Under the pieces are notes generated by a model that did no database searches, was not told the DNA's origin, and saw only the letters and a list, made by a program, of their open reading frames with translations. The position numbers and the translations under genes are program-made. DNA of 40,684 nt from a virus, in the IMG/VR virus record IMGVR_UViG_3300042197_003579, positions 1 to 40,684 of that record; one strand, 5' to 3'. Shown here piece by piece: positions 32,861-40,684 of the stretch. Each line of letters opens with the position of its first letter. Within the stretch, counting starts at the first letter, position 1.

Positions 32861-34182
32861 AATTCCGACAGCAAGTGCTGGATCCAATCTCTGACAGTTT
32901 CTGCGGTGCCAAATGGTACAATGCCACTATATGGCTGGGATCGGGCATGACTACCAGCTGCCATCACCCCCCGGCACACAAGGTAAATATAGAAGATGTC
33001 ACGGCCAACCCCAGAGCGCTACACAACACACCGCAAAAGAAACAAGATCGCGCGCAGATGCAACAGGGCGAAAGGCCACCAGGCTGCGAGTATTGCTGGA
33101 AGATCGAAGACATGGGGCGAGATGCTGTCAGCGACCGTGTTTACAAGAGCCGGATATACCCTATTGCAGAACTTCAACGAGCCGCAGCGACACCCCAGGA
33201 TCAAGACGTCAATCTACGCACTCTCGAAATCTCCTTTGACCGCACTTGTCAGTTTGCTTGTAGCTATTGCAATCCTGCTTTTTCTAGCACCTGGGTTAAG
33301 GACATCCGTGCTAATGGTGCATATGCCGATCTTGTATCCGATGGCCGTAACCATTTTACTCACACTCATGATAGCGCTCAGCTGTTTCGCTTTGGAGAAC
33401 GCAATCCATACGTGGACGCGTTCTTCCGGTGGTGGGAAACAGACTTGCACGCCACGCTAGATGAACTCAGGATCACCGGGGGCGAACCTTTGATGTCGGG
33501 TTACACATGGCAGCTGATAGATTGGTTCCGCGATAATCCTGGTCGGAGCCGCACTCGCCTGGCCATCAATTCTAATCTCGGCATGGAATGGAGCGTGATA
33601 GAACGCGCCATAGACAGTTGCCATGGCATAGATCTTGATATCTACACCAGCCAGGAAAGCCTAGGACCTCACGCTGAATACATCCGCGACGGATTAGATT
33701 ACACGGAATGGTGCATGAACATGCAACGTATCATGCAGGGCAAAAAACTGCGGGCTTTGCATGTGATGTGTACCATCAATGCCTTGTGTTTAGAAAGCCT
33801 GCCGGAGTTCCTGAGCTATCTCATGTTGTGGAAACAAGAATACGGCCGAGATTTTCCAAATTTCACGCTAAACATCTTGCGGTTTCCCAGTTTCCAGAGT
33901 CCGTTGGTGCTGCCCGATGACATACGCATACATCACCGTGATAGACTGCAGGCTTGGCTGGATCAATGGCAGCACAATGTCATGCTGCAGCCACACGAAC
34001 GCAATCAGGTGCGGAGATTAATAGATTATCTGGACGTGGTGAAAACCCCACATAGTGATGCGTTTGATCTACCGTCCCTGCACAACGATTTCCGTAGATT
34101 CTACGAACAATACGATCAACGTCGCGATAAGAATTTCGCGCAGACATTTCCTAACCTAACGGATTGGTACCACACACTATGA
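32848..34182 (+). CDS. Radical SAM protein 3, class A (444 aa)
   Basis: Motif CQFACSYC (Cys 134, 138, 141) and TGGEP (210-214). Auxiliary cysteines precede it at 19, 38, 80 and 83 (CEYCWKIED). It is a clear paralogue of the next protein: both share FCGAKWY, ALHNT.QKKQ, FDRTCQ.AC.YCN, ITGGEP.MSG.TW and a final YDQRR....F..TFP. Where most SPASM enzymes have SxD, it reads TSQES before LGPHAEYIRDG. It overlaps the GT-B-like gene by 13 bases and the next gene by 4 (ATGA). A radical modification of an unknown substrate is expected. Confidence 0.87.
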   Translation: MQDLEFRQQVLDPISDSFCGAKWYNATIWLGSGMTTSCHHPPAHKVNIEDVTANPRALHNTPQKKQDRAQMQQGERPPGCEYCWKIEDMGRDAVSDRVYKSRIYPIAELQRAAATPQDQDVNLRTLEISFDRTCQFACSYCNPAFSSTWVKDIRANGAYADLVSDGRNHFTHTHDSAQLFRFGERNPYVDAFFRWWETDLHATLDELRITGGEPLMSGYTWQLIDWFRDNPGRSRTRLAINSNLGMEWSVIERAIDSCHGIDLDIYTSQESLGPHAEYIRDGLDYTEWCMNMQRIMQGKKLRALHVMCTINALCLESLPEFLSYLMLWKQEYGRDFPNFTLNILRFPSFQSPLVLPDDIRIHHRDRLQAWLDQWQHNVMLQPHERNQVRRLIDYLDVVKTPHSDAFDLPSLHNDFRRFYEQYDQRRDKNFAQTFPNLTDWYHTL

Positions 34183-35555
34183 GCGATCAAAAATTTAAAC
34201 CTGTACGACAGATACCTATCCTGGATTATAAAAAACAAGTGTTAGATACTAAATCGGCGAGTTTCTGCGGCGCTAAATGGTATCATGCCAGCATGTGGTT
34301 GAACGCGGGTTGGACTACGAGCTGCTTCCATAACCCTACGCATCAGATTGATCCCGAAGCTATCAAAATCAACCCCAAAGCATTACACAACACTGCCCAG
34401 AAGAAACAAGAGCGACTGATGATGCAAAAAGGTGAAAAACCCATTGGCTGTCAGTTTTGCTGGGTCATGGAAGATCTAGATCCCAACAATGTATCTGATA
34501 GAGTGTGGCAAAGTACTCAGTTTGACGAATCTCTATTAGACAAGGCATTTGAAAACAGCCACGAAGATGACTATGACTTGGGTTATCTAGAGATAGCGTT
34601 TGATCGTACCTGCCAGATGGCCTGTACCTATTGCAACTCAGCCATATCAAGCACTTGGGCCAAAGACATACGAAAAAATGGTGCTTACCAAGGTTTGGTC
34701 ACTGATAACCGCGGACACTATTTAGGCACTGCTGACCAATTACAGCTATTTGTTTACCCTGAAGAAAACGTCTACACCGAAGCTTTTTTTAAGTGGTGGA
34801 ATTCGGATCTGCATCGGACCCTGCAGCAGCTCAGGATCACCGGTGGCGAACCCATGATGAGTGGATGGACCTGGAAGTTGTTGGATTGGCTGAAAAACAA
34901 TCCCAACAAAAGCAAGACAAGGATAGAGATGACCACTAATTTGGCTTATAGCCATGATACGTTGTTGCGATTTCTAGATAGCATCAGTGGTCTCACCCAA
35001 CCAGTCTGGATTTATACCAGTGGAGAATGTGTGGGCGAAAAAGCCGAATACATCAGAGACGGTCATGATTGGGAGCTCTGGCAAAGAAACATTGAGACAG
35101 TGTATGAGAGCAAACTGATCGAAAACGTGTCAGTGATGGCTACTATGAGTGCCCCGGCCACTGATGGATTCATGGATTGGTTGAATTTTTTGCTTGATCA
35201 GAAAAAACAGCGTGGTTCAAAATGGATGATGATGAGCGTGAATCCTGTGAGATTCCCAACTTTTCATAACGTAGCAGTTTTGCCTATGAGCATGCGTTTG
35301 GACTATAGTCAACAGATACTAGAGTTTATGTCCCGTGACGATGTGCAAACTAACTTCATCCCTTGGGAGAAAGAGAATATCAATAGATTCGCAGTGTACC
35401 TAGAAAAAATGGACGTGCCGCATAGAGAATACGAATACGATGTCGCCCAGTTACCAGGAGATTTCAAGAGATTTTATAGCCAATACGATCAGCGGCGAGG
35501 TAAAGATTTTGTCAAGACTTTTCCGAGGTTAAAATCTTGGTACGATTCACTATGA
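34179..35555 (+). CDS. Radical SAM protein 4, class A, tandem paralogue of protein 3 (458 aa)
   Basis: Motif CQMACTYC (Cys 145, 149, 152), TGGEP (221-225), auxiliary Cys 30, 49, 91 and 94 (CQFCWVMED). The TSGEC before VGEKAEYIRDG replaces the common SxD sequence, as in protein 3. The C-terminus is YDQRRGKDFVKTFPRL. Similarity to protein 3 runs end to end, so the pair arose by duplication, perhaps to act on neighbouring positions of one substrate or as a heterodimer. The start at ATG 34179 (ATGA overlap) is preferred to an in-frame ATG at 34164 within protein 3. Confidence 0.87.
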   Translation: MSDQKFKPVRQIPILDYKKQVLDTKSASFCGAKWYHASMWLNAGWTTSCFHNPTHQIDPEAIKINPKALHNTAQKKQERLMMQKGEKPIGCQFCWVMEDLDPNNVSDRVWQSTQFDESLLDKAFENSHEDDYDLGYLEIAFDRTCQMACTYCNSAISSTWAKDIRKNGAYQGLVTDNRGHYLGTADQLQLFVYPEENVYTEAFFKWWNSDLHRTLQQLRITGGEPMMSGWTWKLLDWLKNNPNKSKTRIEMTTNLAYSHDTLLRFLDSISGLTQPVWIYTSGECVGEKAEYIRDGHDWELWQRNIETVYESKLIENVSVMATMSAPATDGFMDWLNFLLDQKKQRGSKWMMMSVNPVRFPTFHNVAVLPMSMRLDYSQQILEFMSRDDVQTNFIPWEKENINRFAVYLEKMDVPHREYEYDVAQLPGDFKRFYSQYDQRRGKDFVKTFPRLKSWYDSL

Positions 35556-37252
35556 CCAGAGATGATTTTTTGGTGGAATGTCAGCGACGATATGACGTGA
35601 TATCTGTTATCGATTTGGATTTCTGGACTGATGATTATGAATCATCAAAAAGAAGACTGAAAACTATCTGCGAAGAAAACTACAAAGAAAGTTATGCTCC
35701 CAATGAAAAGATAATTTTCCTACATCAACATGACATTTATGTAAAAAATAATCCAGCTGGATTGATCTTGCGGAACTTGCAAGTCATTTTAAATGAGACG
35801 GATATAACCAGTTGCTTTGTCATCGTCGCATCGACTAATCCACGAATCCATGACGAAGTGTTGGAAATAAAAGATATTAATTTAGATGGTAATAATATGT
35901 CAATCGAAAAAATTCAAGGTACTTGGACTAGCCAAGAAATAGAAAATCATCCTTACTCCCAGGATGAAGTTTATCAGTATGGGTCAGTAAATCCCATCAA
36001 GATCAAACTACAAGACATCAGTGAACGCAAAAAATTTCTCTTGGCAGAAAGCAAACGATTCTGCATATATCCATGGATACATCTGCATGCTTACCCTACA
36101 GGAGAGGCATGGCCTTGTTGTCATGCTGAAATGGCCGCAGGACCAGTGGGATCTGCTAGGCAACGCACTCTGCAAGAATTATGGAACAGTGATCGTATGC
36201 GAGAACTCAGGCTTGACATGCTCAACGAGCAACACAATAATTATTGTGTGAGATGTTATGAGCAAGAGGAGGCGGGGTTTTTTGGTGGTCGGCAAAGCGC
36301 TAACAAGCATCATGGACATCTGATCGACAGGATCGATAAGACCAAGCCAGATGGTAGTTACGATGACTTCCAGATGACTTATTGGGATATAAGATTTAGT
36401 AATCTATGCAATCTTCGCTGTCGTAGTTGCGGACACATTTTTTCCAGCCAATGGTATCAAGATCAAGCCAAGCTGGCCGGAGATGACTGGAAAAAGCGCA
36501 ATCAAGTCCTAAATTATGCCGGACGTTATGAGACTGACATGTGGGAGCAGCTACTAGAGCATATTGATTACGTTGAGCAGATTTATTTTGCCGGCGGCGA
36601 ACCCTTGCTCATGGAAGAGCATTATAATATTCTTGAAGAACTAGAACGACGAGGTAGATTCGACGTGAGGTTGGTTTACAACACTAATTTCACAGAGATA
36701 AACCTCAAGGATCGCGTAGTGTTTGATTATTGGAAAAAATTCAAATCAGTAGCAGTAGGAGCTAGTCTTGACGCATCGGGTGAGAGAGCCGAATACATAA
36801 GAAAAGGTACCCACTGGGAAAAAGTCGAATACAATCGACGGATGATGTTAGAGATATGCCCCGAAGTAGATTTTTATATATCTCCTACCCTGTCGATAAT
36901 GAACGCTTGGCACCTGCCGGACTTTCACAGAGATTGGGTAGAACGAGGGTTTATCAAAGCACGTGATCTGAATGTAAATGTTTTGCAAGATCCAATACAT
37001 TATAGGGTAGATATCGCCACAGGAGAATACAAGGAAAAATTGTTGAAAAAATATCAGGAACATTTAGAATGGCTGCGTCCACAAGATGATCTGAATCGAG
37101 CCACCCAGGGTTTTGAAAGCATAATAAATTTTATGATGGCCACAGACAATGTACACCTTATTGATCAGTTCTGGAAAAAAACTCATCAGCTCGATGACAT
37201 TAGGAAAGAATCGATACTTGATGTAATACCAGAGCTCGGCGAGCTAAAATGA
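35552..37252 (+). CDS. Radical SAM protein 5, class B, with an extra N-terminal domain (566 aa)
   Basis: The radical SAM motif CNLRCRSC (Cys 286, 290, 293) and AGGEP (347-351) follow a SPASM-like region: CIYPWIHLHAYPTG with CC at 189-190 and CVRC at 232-235. Residues 1-135 form an additional alpha/beta domain (HQHDIYVKNNPAG, then CFVIVASTNPRIHDEV) that I cannot name. Its DNA is AT-richer than the rest (18-20 G/C per 60 bases at 35641-35700 and 35881-35940). SLDASGERAEYIRKG lies in the barrel, and QLDDIRKESILDVIPEL ends the protein. It is the longest of the seven. It overlaps by ATGA on both sides. Confidence 0.87.
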   Translation: MTRDDFLVECQRRYDVISVIDLDFWTDDYESSKRRLKTICEENYKESYAPNEKIIFLHQHDIYVKNNPAGLILRNLQVILNETDITSCFVIVASTNPRIHDEVLEIKDINLDGNNMSIEKIQGTWTSQEIENHPYSQDEVYQYGSVNPIKIKLQDISERKKFLLAESKRFCIYPWIHLHAYPTGEAWPCCHAEMAAGPVGSARQRTLQELWNSDRMRELRLDMLNEQHNNYCVRCYEQEEAGFFGGRQSANKHHGHLIDRIDKTKPDGSYDDFQMTYWDIRFSNLCNLRCRSCGHIFSSQWYQDQAKLAGDDWKKRNQVLNYAGRYETDMWEQLLEHIDYVEQIYFAGGEPLLMEEHYNILEELERRGRFDVRLVYNTNFTEINLKDRVVFDYWKKFKSVAVGASLDASGERAEYIRKGTHWEKVEYNRRMMLEICPEVDFYISPTLSIMNAWHLPDFHRDWVERGFIKARDLNVNVLQDPIHYRVDIATGEYKEKLLKKYQEHLEWLRPQDDLNRATQGFESIINFMMATDNVHLIDQFWKKTHQLDDIRKESILDVIPELGELK

Positions 37253-38475
37253 AAATACCACATGATAAATTTTGTGTGCTGCCTTGGGTCAGCCTAGAAA
37301 CTTCTCCCATTGGCACAGTAAGGCCTTGCTGTCTCGCCGAAGAAGAGATCACAGACGATCAAGGAGAGAAGTTTGATCTCATGACCGCAGATCTCTTAGC
37401 GGTGCAGAATAGTCAGTACATGAAAAAATTACGTGAGGATTTCTTGCAAGGCAAAAAACCCACTACTTGTCGTAAATGTTGGAACGAAGAACGAGCAGGG
37501 CGCACCAGCAAGCGCATGCATACCCTGGATCGGCTCAAGCACATGGTCGCAGACGAGTCATGGACCAGCGACGCCAAACCTCTGATGTTTTTGGATCTCA
37601 AACTAGGCAACATCTGCAATTTAAAGTGTCGCATCTGCGGTTCTTGGAGTAGCAGCACGTTCGCAGTAGAAGAACTCAACTATCTTAGTCGAGAAGAAGA
37701 GGTAAAGAAAAAAAGCTTCCACTATACCATGCTGCGCAAAGGGGCATGGCCACGCGAAAACGAAAATTTCTGGGACCAGATAGATCAGATCATAGATCAG
37801 ATACAGTATATCGAGTTTACTGGCGGTGAACCGTTCATGATACGCGAGCATTTCCGATTACTGCAGGGTATAGTGGATCGTGGTCGGGCTGGATCGGTGG
37901 AGATACACTATAACACCAATGGCACGCATTGGCCCGAGGAAGCCGAAGATATCTGGCGCCATTTCCGTACAGTGGAGATAGCTTTTAGTATCGACGATGT
38001 CGGTGATAGGTTTGAGTATCAGCGTACCAATGCTGTCTGGTCAGAAGTCCTGGCAAATATTGAAAAATTCAGAGCTTTACGGGAAAAATACCCCGGCAAG
38101 ATACAGCTACAAGTATGCAGCACTATCAATGTTTTCAACGTCATGTATTTGGAAACACTGGCCAGTTGGATCGACCAGCAGGGATTTGATTTCTGTTATT
38201 GGAACATGATGCATGAGGCTTACTATTTCTCGGTGAGCACTCTACCCGACACCGCAAAATCTGTGGTGATTGATGGATTGAAATCTGCACAGGTAACCGA
38301 ACATCATCGACGGGAGTTTGATCGAGTAGTGGGATTCATAGAAAATGGAGCTAGCCTGGATGGAAATATCCTTCGCATGAAGATACAAGACTTAGACTGG
38401 CGCCGTGGCCAAGATCTCCGAGATCATCATCCTGAGTTGGCCGAGGCCATAAATTATGCAGGCCCCCAGTCATAA
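37249..38475 (+). CDS. Radical SAM protein 6, class B (408 aa)
   Basis: A compact protein that begins almost directly with the SPASM-like part: Cys 9 in CVLPWVSLETSPIG, CC at 27-28, CRKC at 74-77. The radical SAM motif is CNLKCRIC (Cys 123, 127, 130), with TGGEP (191-195). The barrel has SIDDVGDRFEYQRTN; the tail has DLDWRRGQDLRDHHPEL. Together with proteins 5 and 7 it forms class B, marked by CxxPW...CC in place of the class A cysteine pattern. It overlaps the previous gene by ATGA and the next by 20 bases. The substrate is unknown. The absence of any extra domain makes it a good model for the minimal architecture of the set. Confidence 0.88.
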   Translation: MKIPHDKFCVLPWVSLETSPIGTVRPCCLAEEEITDDQGEKFDLMTADLLAVQNSQYMKKLREDFLQGKKPTTCRKCWNEERAGRTSKRMHTLDRLKHMVADESWTSDAKPLMFLDLKLGNICNLKCRICGSWSSSTFAVEELNYLSREEEVKKKSFHYTMLRKGAWPRENENFWDQIDQIIDQIQYIEFTGGEPFMIREHFRLLQGIVDRGRAGSVEIHYNTNGTHWPEEAEDIWRHFRTVEIAFSIDDVGDRFEYQRTNAVWSEVLANIEKFRALREKYPGKIQLQVCSTINVFNVMYLETLASWIDQQGFDFCYWNMMHEAYYFSVSTLPDTAKSVVIDGLKSAQVTEHHRREFDRVVGFIENGASLDGNILRMKIQDLDWRRGQDLRDHHPELAEAINYAGPQS

Positions 38476-39757
38476 ACCCGAAACACTGTGCATGGCACCG
38501 TGGACACACACCTACCTCTCGCCACAGACTGAGCGTAGGATGTGTTGCGCCAGCCGCGAACCAGCACAAAATTTTCAGCAATATATAGACACACAATCTG
38601 GCACAGGTCGATATATCCCCATGACCTTAGACCAGCATTGGAACAGCGAACATATGCGTTCGGTGCGACGCAGGATGATGGCCGGAGAAGAACTAGCGGA
38701 ATGCCAAGTCTGCGACAAAAAACTACTCAACACAGATGTGTACCGCAGCTATTTCTGGCATCTGTTCCAGCACCGATATCCGGAAATATGGGACACCACT
38801 GATGACACTGGATACACTACCATGCTGCCTGTGAGCTGGGATTACAGATTCAGCAATCTCTGTAATTTTAAATGTCGTACCTGCGGCGATATGTTGAGCT
38901 CGGCCTGGGAGAGCGAACAGCGGCAGCATGACATGATAGACTGGACCGACCCAAAACATAACTGGATGCGACCTGAAGTCAAACGCGAGATTGTTAGATT
39001 CCAGAATACTGTCATCGAGGAAGAATTCGCAGCAGCGGTAGAACAACATCGTGTGGAAGAGATTTACTGGGTTGGTGGAGAGCCTTTGATGTACGAGCAG
39101 CATTGGCGTTATATGCAACGTATTATAGAACTAGGAGATGGAGATAAACTTTATGCTAGATACAATACCAATCTTTCACGTATTAGCAGTGGTGGGTGTG
39201 ATTTGTTTGATGATATTTTATGTAATATTCGTGATTGGCAAATCTGCGCGTCGATCGACGGAACAGGACAAATCGGAGAATATATCCGAACGGGCCTTTC
39301 TTGGTCCGTTTTTCTAGAAAATTTCCAGCACGGATTGGCGAGGTGTCGACATCCGCGACAGATGAGATTGGATTTTACTCTGACGTTGCCGGGACTATTT
39401 GAAGTAGTGAACATGCAACGGTTGTCAGATCAGTTGGGTGCAGATTTGCTGGTCAAAGTAATTTTCGGGTTCACACCTGATATCATCATGAGTCCCTTGG
39501 CATTGCCCAGGTCGATCCTAGATCGTAAAGTCAATGAATTACTCCCGCACACGCGTGGCGCACTGCAAGACGTACTGAGGCAATTACAGCAACGGCCGAA
39601 CTTCCAAGAGTCTTGGCCTAACGAATACGAAGCTGCCTTACGGCAGGGAAAATCTCGTATACAAAAACTAGAACAGATACGCGGTGACAAATTTTGCATG
39701 GAACATATATTGGCCAATGACAAGGAGATCTATGACTGGTGGCAAGATATTAGATAG
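38456..39757 (+). CDS. Radical SAM protein 7, class B (433 aa)
   Basis: SPASM-like front: Cys 12 in CMAPWTHTYLSP, CC at 30-31, CQVC at 83-86. Radical SAM motif CNFKCRTC (Cys 136, 140, 143); VGGEP (206-210). SIDGTGQIGEYIRTG is present in the barrel; the C-terminal tail is a weaker version of the shared motif (KLEQIRGDKFCMEH). A patch near 39121-39260 is AT-richer than the surrounding DNA. It overlaps protein 6 by 20 bases and the next gene by 26. The first ATG (38456) is kept, since the conserved cysteine follows at residue 12. Radical chemistry on an unknown substrate is expected. Confidence 0.87.
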   Translation: MQAPSHKPETLCMAPWTHTYLSPQTERRMCCASREPAQNFQQYIDTQSGTGRYIPMTLDQHWNSEHMRSVRRRMMAGEELAECQVCDKKLLNTDVYRSYFWHLFQHRYPEIWDTTDDTGYTTMLPVSWDYRFSNLCNFKCRTCGDMLSSAWESEQRQHDMIDWTDPKHNWMRPEVKREIVRFQNTVIEEEFAAAVEQHRVEEIYWVGGEPLMYEQHWRYMQRIIELGDGDKLYARYNTNLSRISSGGCDLFDDILCNIRDWQICASIDGTGQIGEYIRTGLSWSVFLENFQHGLARCRHPRQMRLDFTLTLPGLFEVVNMQRLSDQLGADLLVKVIFGFTPDIIMSPLALPRSILDRKVNELLPHTRGALQDVLRQLQQRPNFQESWPNEYEAALRQGKSRIQKLEQIRGDKFCMEHILANDKEIYDWWQDIR

Positions 39758-40684
39758 AATCGTGATAAATCTACGGGATCGGGACGCGGGCGATCTACTG
39801 CCTTTGTACATAGACATCCGTGATAACTCCCTCAGCCGGAAATGGCTACAGGCTATCAATGCGCTCTTACAAGATGGATATCATCTAGAAAAAAATTATT
39901 GTTTCCTCGGATTCGTTGATCATGCCCGGGACGGTGATTACATCTTAGATCAGGTCAATCGCAGCATAGCGGCCATAAATGACGCGAAACTGGGATACGT
40001 GATCGATGAACATTTCTCCATGGGCAATGCCATCACCGATGCGCCCATGGGCGATCGGGTGGCTGGTAGGAACATAATACACAGCAAGCTCAACTGGCTA
40101 CATAGATATTTCGAAGATCTACAAGGAGTCAGTGATGCCATCAGTGAATTTTATCTCAAGGCAGATCCCACCACTCGTTGGCACATACGCCAGTTGAATT
40201 TACTGTGCCATGAGTTTGAATGCTGGGCGTTGAGCTATCGTAAGCAGATCGAAGCGCCTGAATGGCAGAGGCCTAGCCAGCTCATGTGCTGGCTAAACGC
40301 ACCTAGATTCGTGATTGACGAGGATGATCTAGAATTGTTTGGGATAGACACCATAAATCGTCCCTTGGGTGGAGTATTTGTAGGCGTGAACAAGGCCGTG
40401 GGAAAACATCATTGGGAAGTGTTCAACGACGAAGGCCGGGACAGCAAGATCGGTAAGCTGGTATCAACCACGCTGAAGAGCCAGACCGAAGCCGCGGGAG
40501 ATTTTGATATAGAATGGGGCAGGGATCCCGGGGAGTATTATTGGCAGAAGGTCAGGCTGCAGGAGTTTGCCCAATGGTTAGTTGACAATGGGTTTGATCC
40601 ACAGGATCGGAGCCTCACCATAGGTCATCCACAGATAGGACAGGTAGATCTATCAGCTTCATTTGGCAACAGCGATCACTGGGC
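39732..40684 (+). CDS. Unknown phage protein, cut by the window end (at least 317 aa)
   Basis: ATG 39732, inside the end of radical SAM gene 7, opens a frame that stays open to the last base. The product begins MTGGKILDRIVINLRDRD, then has LPLYIDIRDNSLSRKWL, IDEHFSMGNAITDAP, IRQLNLLCHEFECWALSYRK, GVFVGVNKAVGKHHWEVF and AGDFDIEWGRD. It appears mixed alpha/beta and acidic, with His and Asp/Glu clusters that might bind a metal. I do not recognise a characterised family. The 26-base overlap places it in the same transcript as the radical SAM genes, so it may be a partner protein or an enzyme of the same pathway. Its C-terminus is not in view. Confidence 0.72.
   Translation, partial: MTGGKILDRIVINLRDRDAGDLLPLYIDIRDNSLSRKWLQAINALLQDGYHLEKNYCFLGFVDHARDGDYILDQVNRSIAAINDAKLGYVIDEHFSMGNAITDAPMGDRVAGRNIIHSKLNWLHRYFEDLQGVSDAISEFYLKADPTTRWHIRQLNLLCHEFECWALSYRKQIEAPEWQRPSQLMCWLNAPRFVIDEDDLELFGIDTINRPLGGVFVGVNKAVGKHHWEVFNDEGRDSKIGKLVSTTLKSQTEAAGDFDIEWGRDPGEYYWQKVRLQEFAQWLVDNGFDPQDRSLTIGHPQIGQVDLSASFGNSDHW

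Noticed and set aside
32982-32989. GGTAAATA box inside radical SAM gene 3
   Set aside because: It is within a coding region, encodes a normal KVNI segment and has no start codon nearby that would use it.
29269-39757. A RiPP system: search for a precursor peptide near the radical SAM genes
   Set aside because: Genes overlap or abut throughout, leaving no room for a separate small precursor gene, and no leader-binding domain or peptidase/transporter is seen. A substrate elsewhere remains possible.

Overview
The window is a stretch of a tailed-phage genome of the T4-like (Myoviridae-type, contractile tail) group as known from marine bacteria and cyanobacteria. The signs are a T4-order baseplate block (gp5-like spike, gp25-like, gp6-like and a giant wedge-type protein), one exact T4-type late promoter box (TATAAATA), and almost no non-coding DNA: every gene is on the + strand and most overlap by 1-26 bases. 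The longest gap between genes is about 60 bases, so there is no gene-free stretch to describe. GC content is roughly one half, with clear local exceptions. I see no tRNA, CRISPR, integrase, transposon or photosynthesis gene, and the host cannot be named from this window.

Region 1 (1-26109) is the structural block. It starts with the 3' end of an unknown gene and a proline/glycine-rich virion-type protein. Next come a lysozyme-less gp5-like spike (1281-4133), a gp25-like protein (4141-4515), a gp6-like wedge protein (4566-8099) and one 4815-residue protein (8099-22546) built of repeated modules. These include seven FG-GAP-like blades, about twelve short beta modules, four GGxGY modules and three chitin-binding-like modules. 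A 50-residue gene not usually called by length-filtered gene finders (22566-22718), a 201-residue virion protein, a tail fibre behind a late promoter, and another tail-associated protein follow. The block closes with a perfect 13-bp terminator hairpin (26124-26154).

Region 2 (26172-40684, runs off the window) is an uninterrupted overlapping gene string unlike the classical T4 set. A small conserved-looking protein leads into three GT-A-like glycosyltransferase candidates (26474, 27261, 28343) with a 118-residue unknown between them. Then come seven radical SAM proteins (29269, 30343, 32848, 34179, 35552, 37249, 38456), with one GT-B-like glycosyltransferase candidate (31712) inside the series, and a long unknown protein cut by the window end (39732). 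All seven radical SAM proteins keep the CxxxCxxC cluster motif and carry further cysteines of SPASM/Twitch type in FRONT of it. Six share an EYxRxG-type motif and a charged C-terminal tail motif.

My inference is that region 2 encodes a phage-borne modification pathway. Several radical SAM enzymes and sugar transferases would work on a common target, which could be a glycan, a virion protein or a host surface molecule. The target is not visible: I found no peptide precursor gene in the string. This cluster is the most unusual part of the window.
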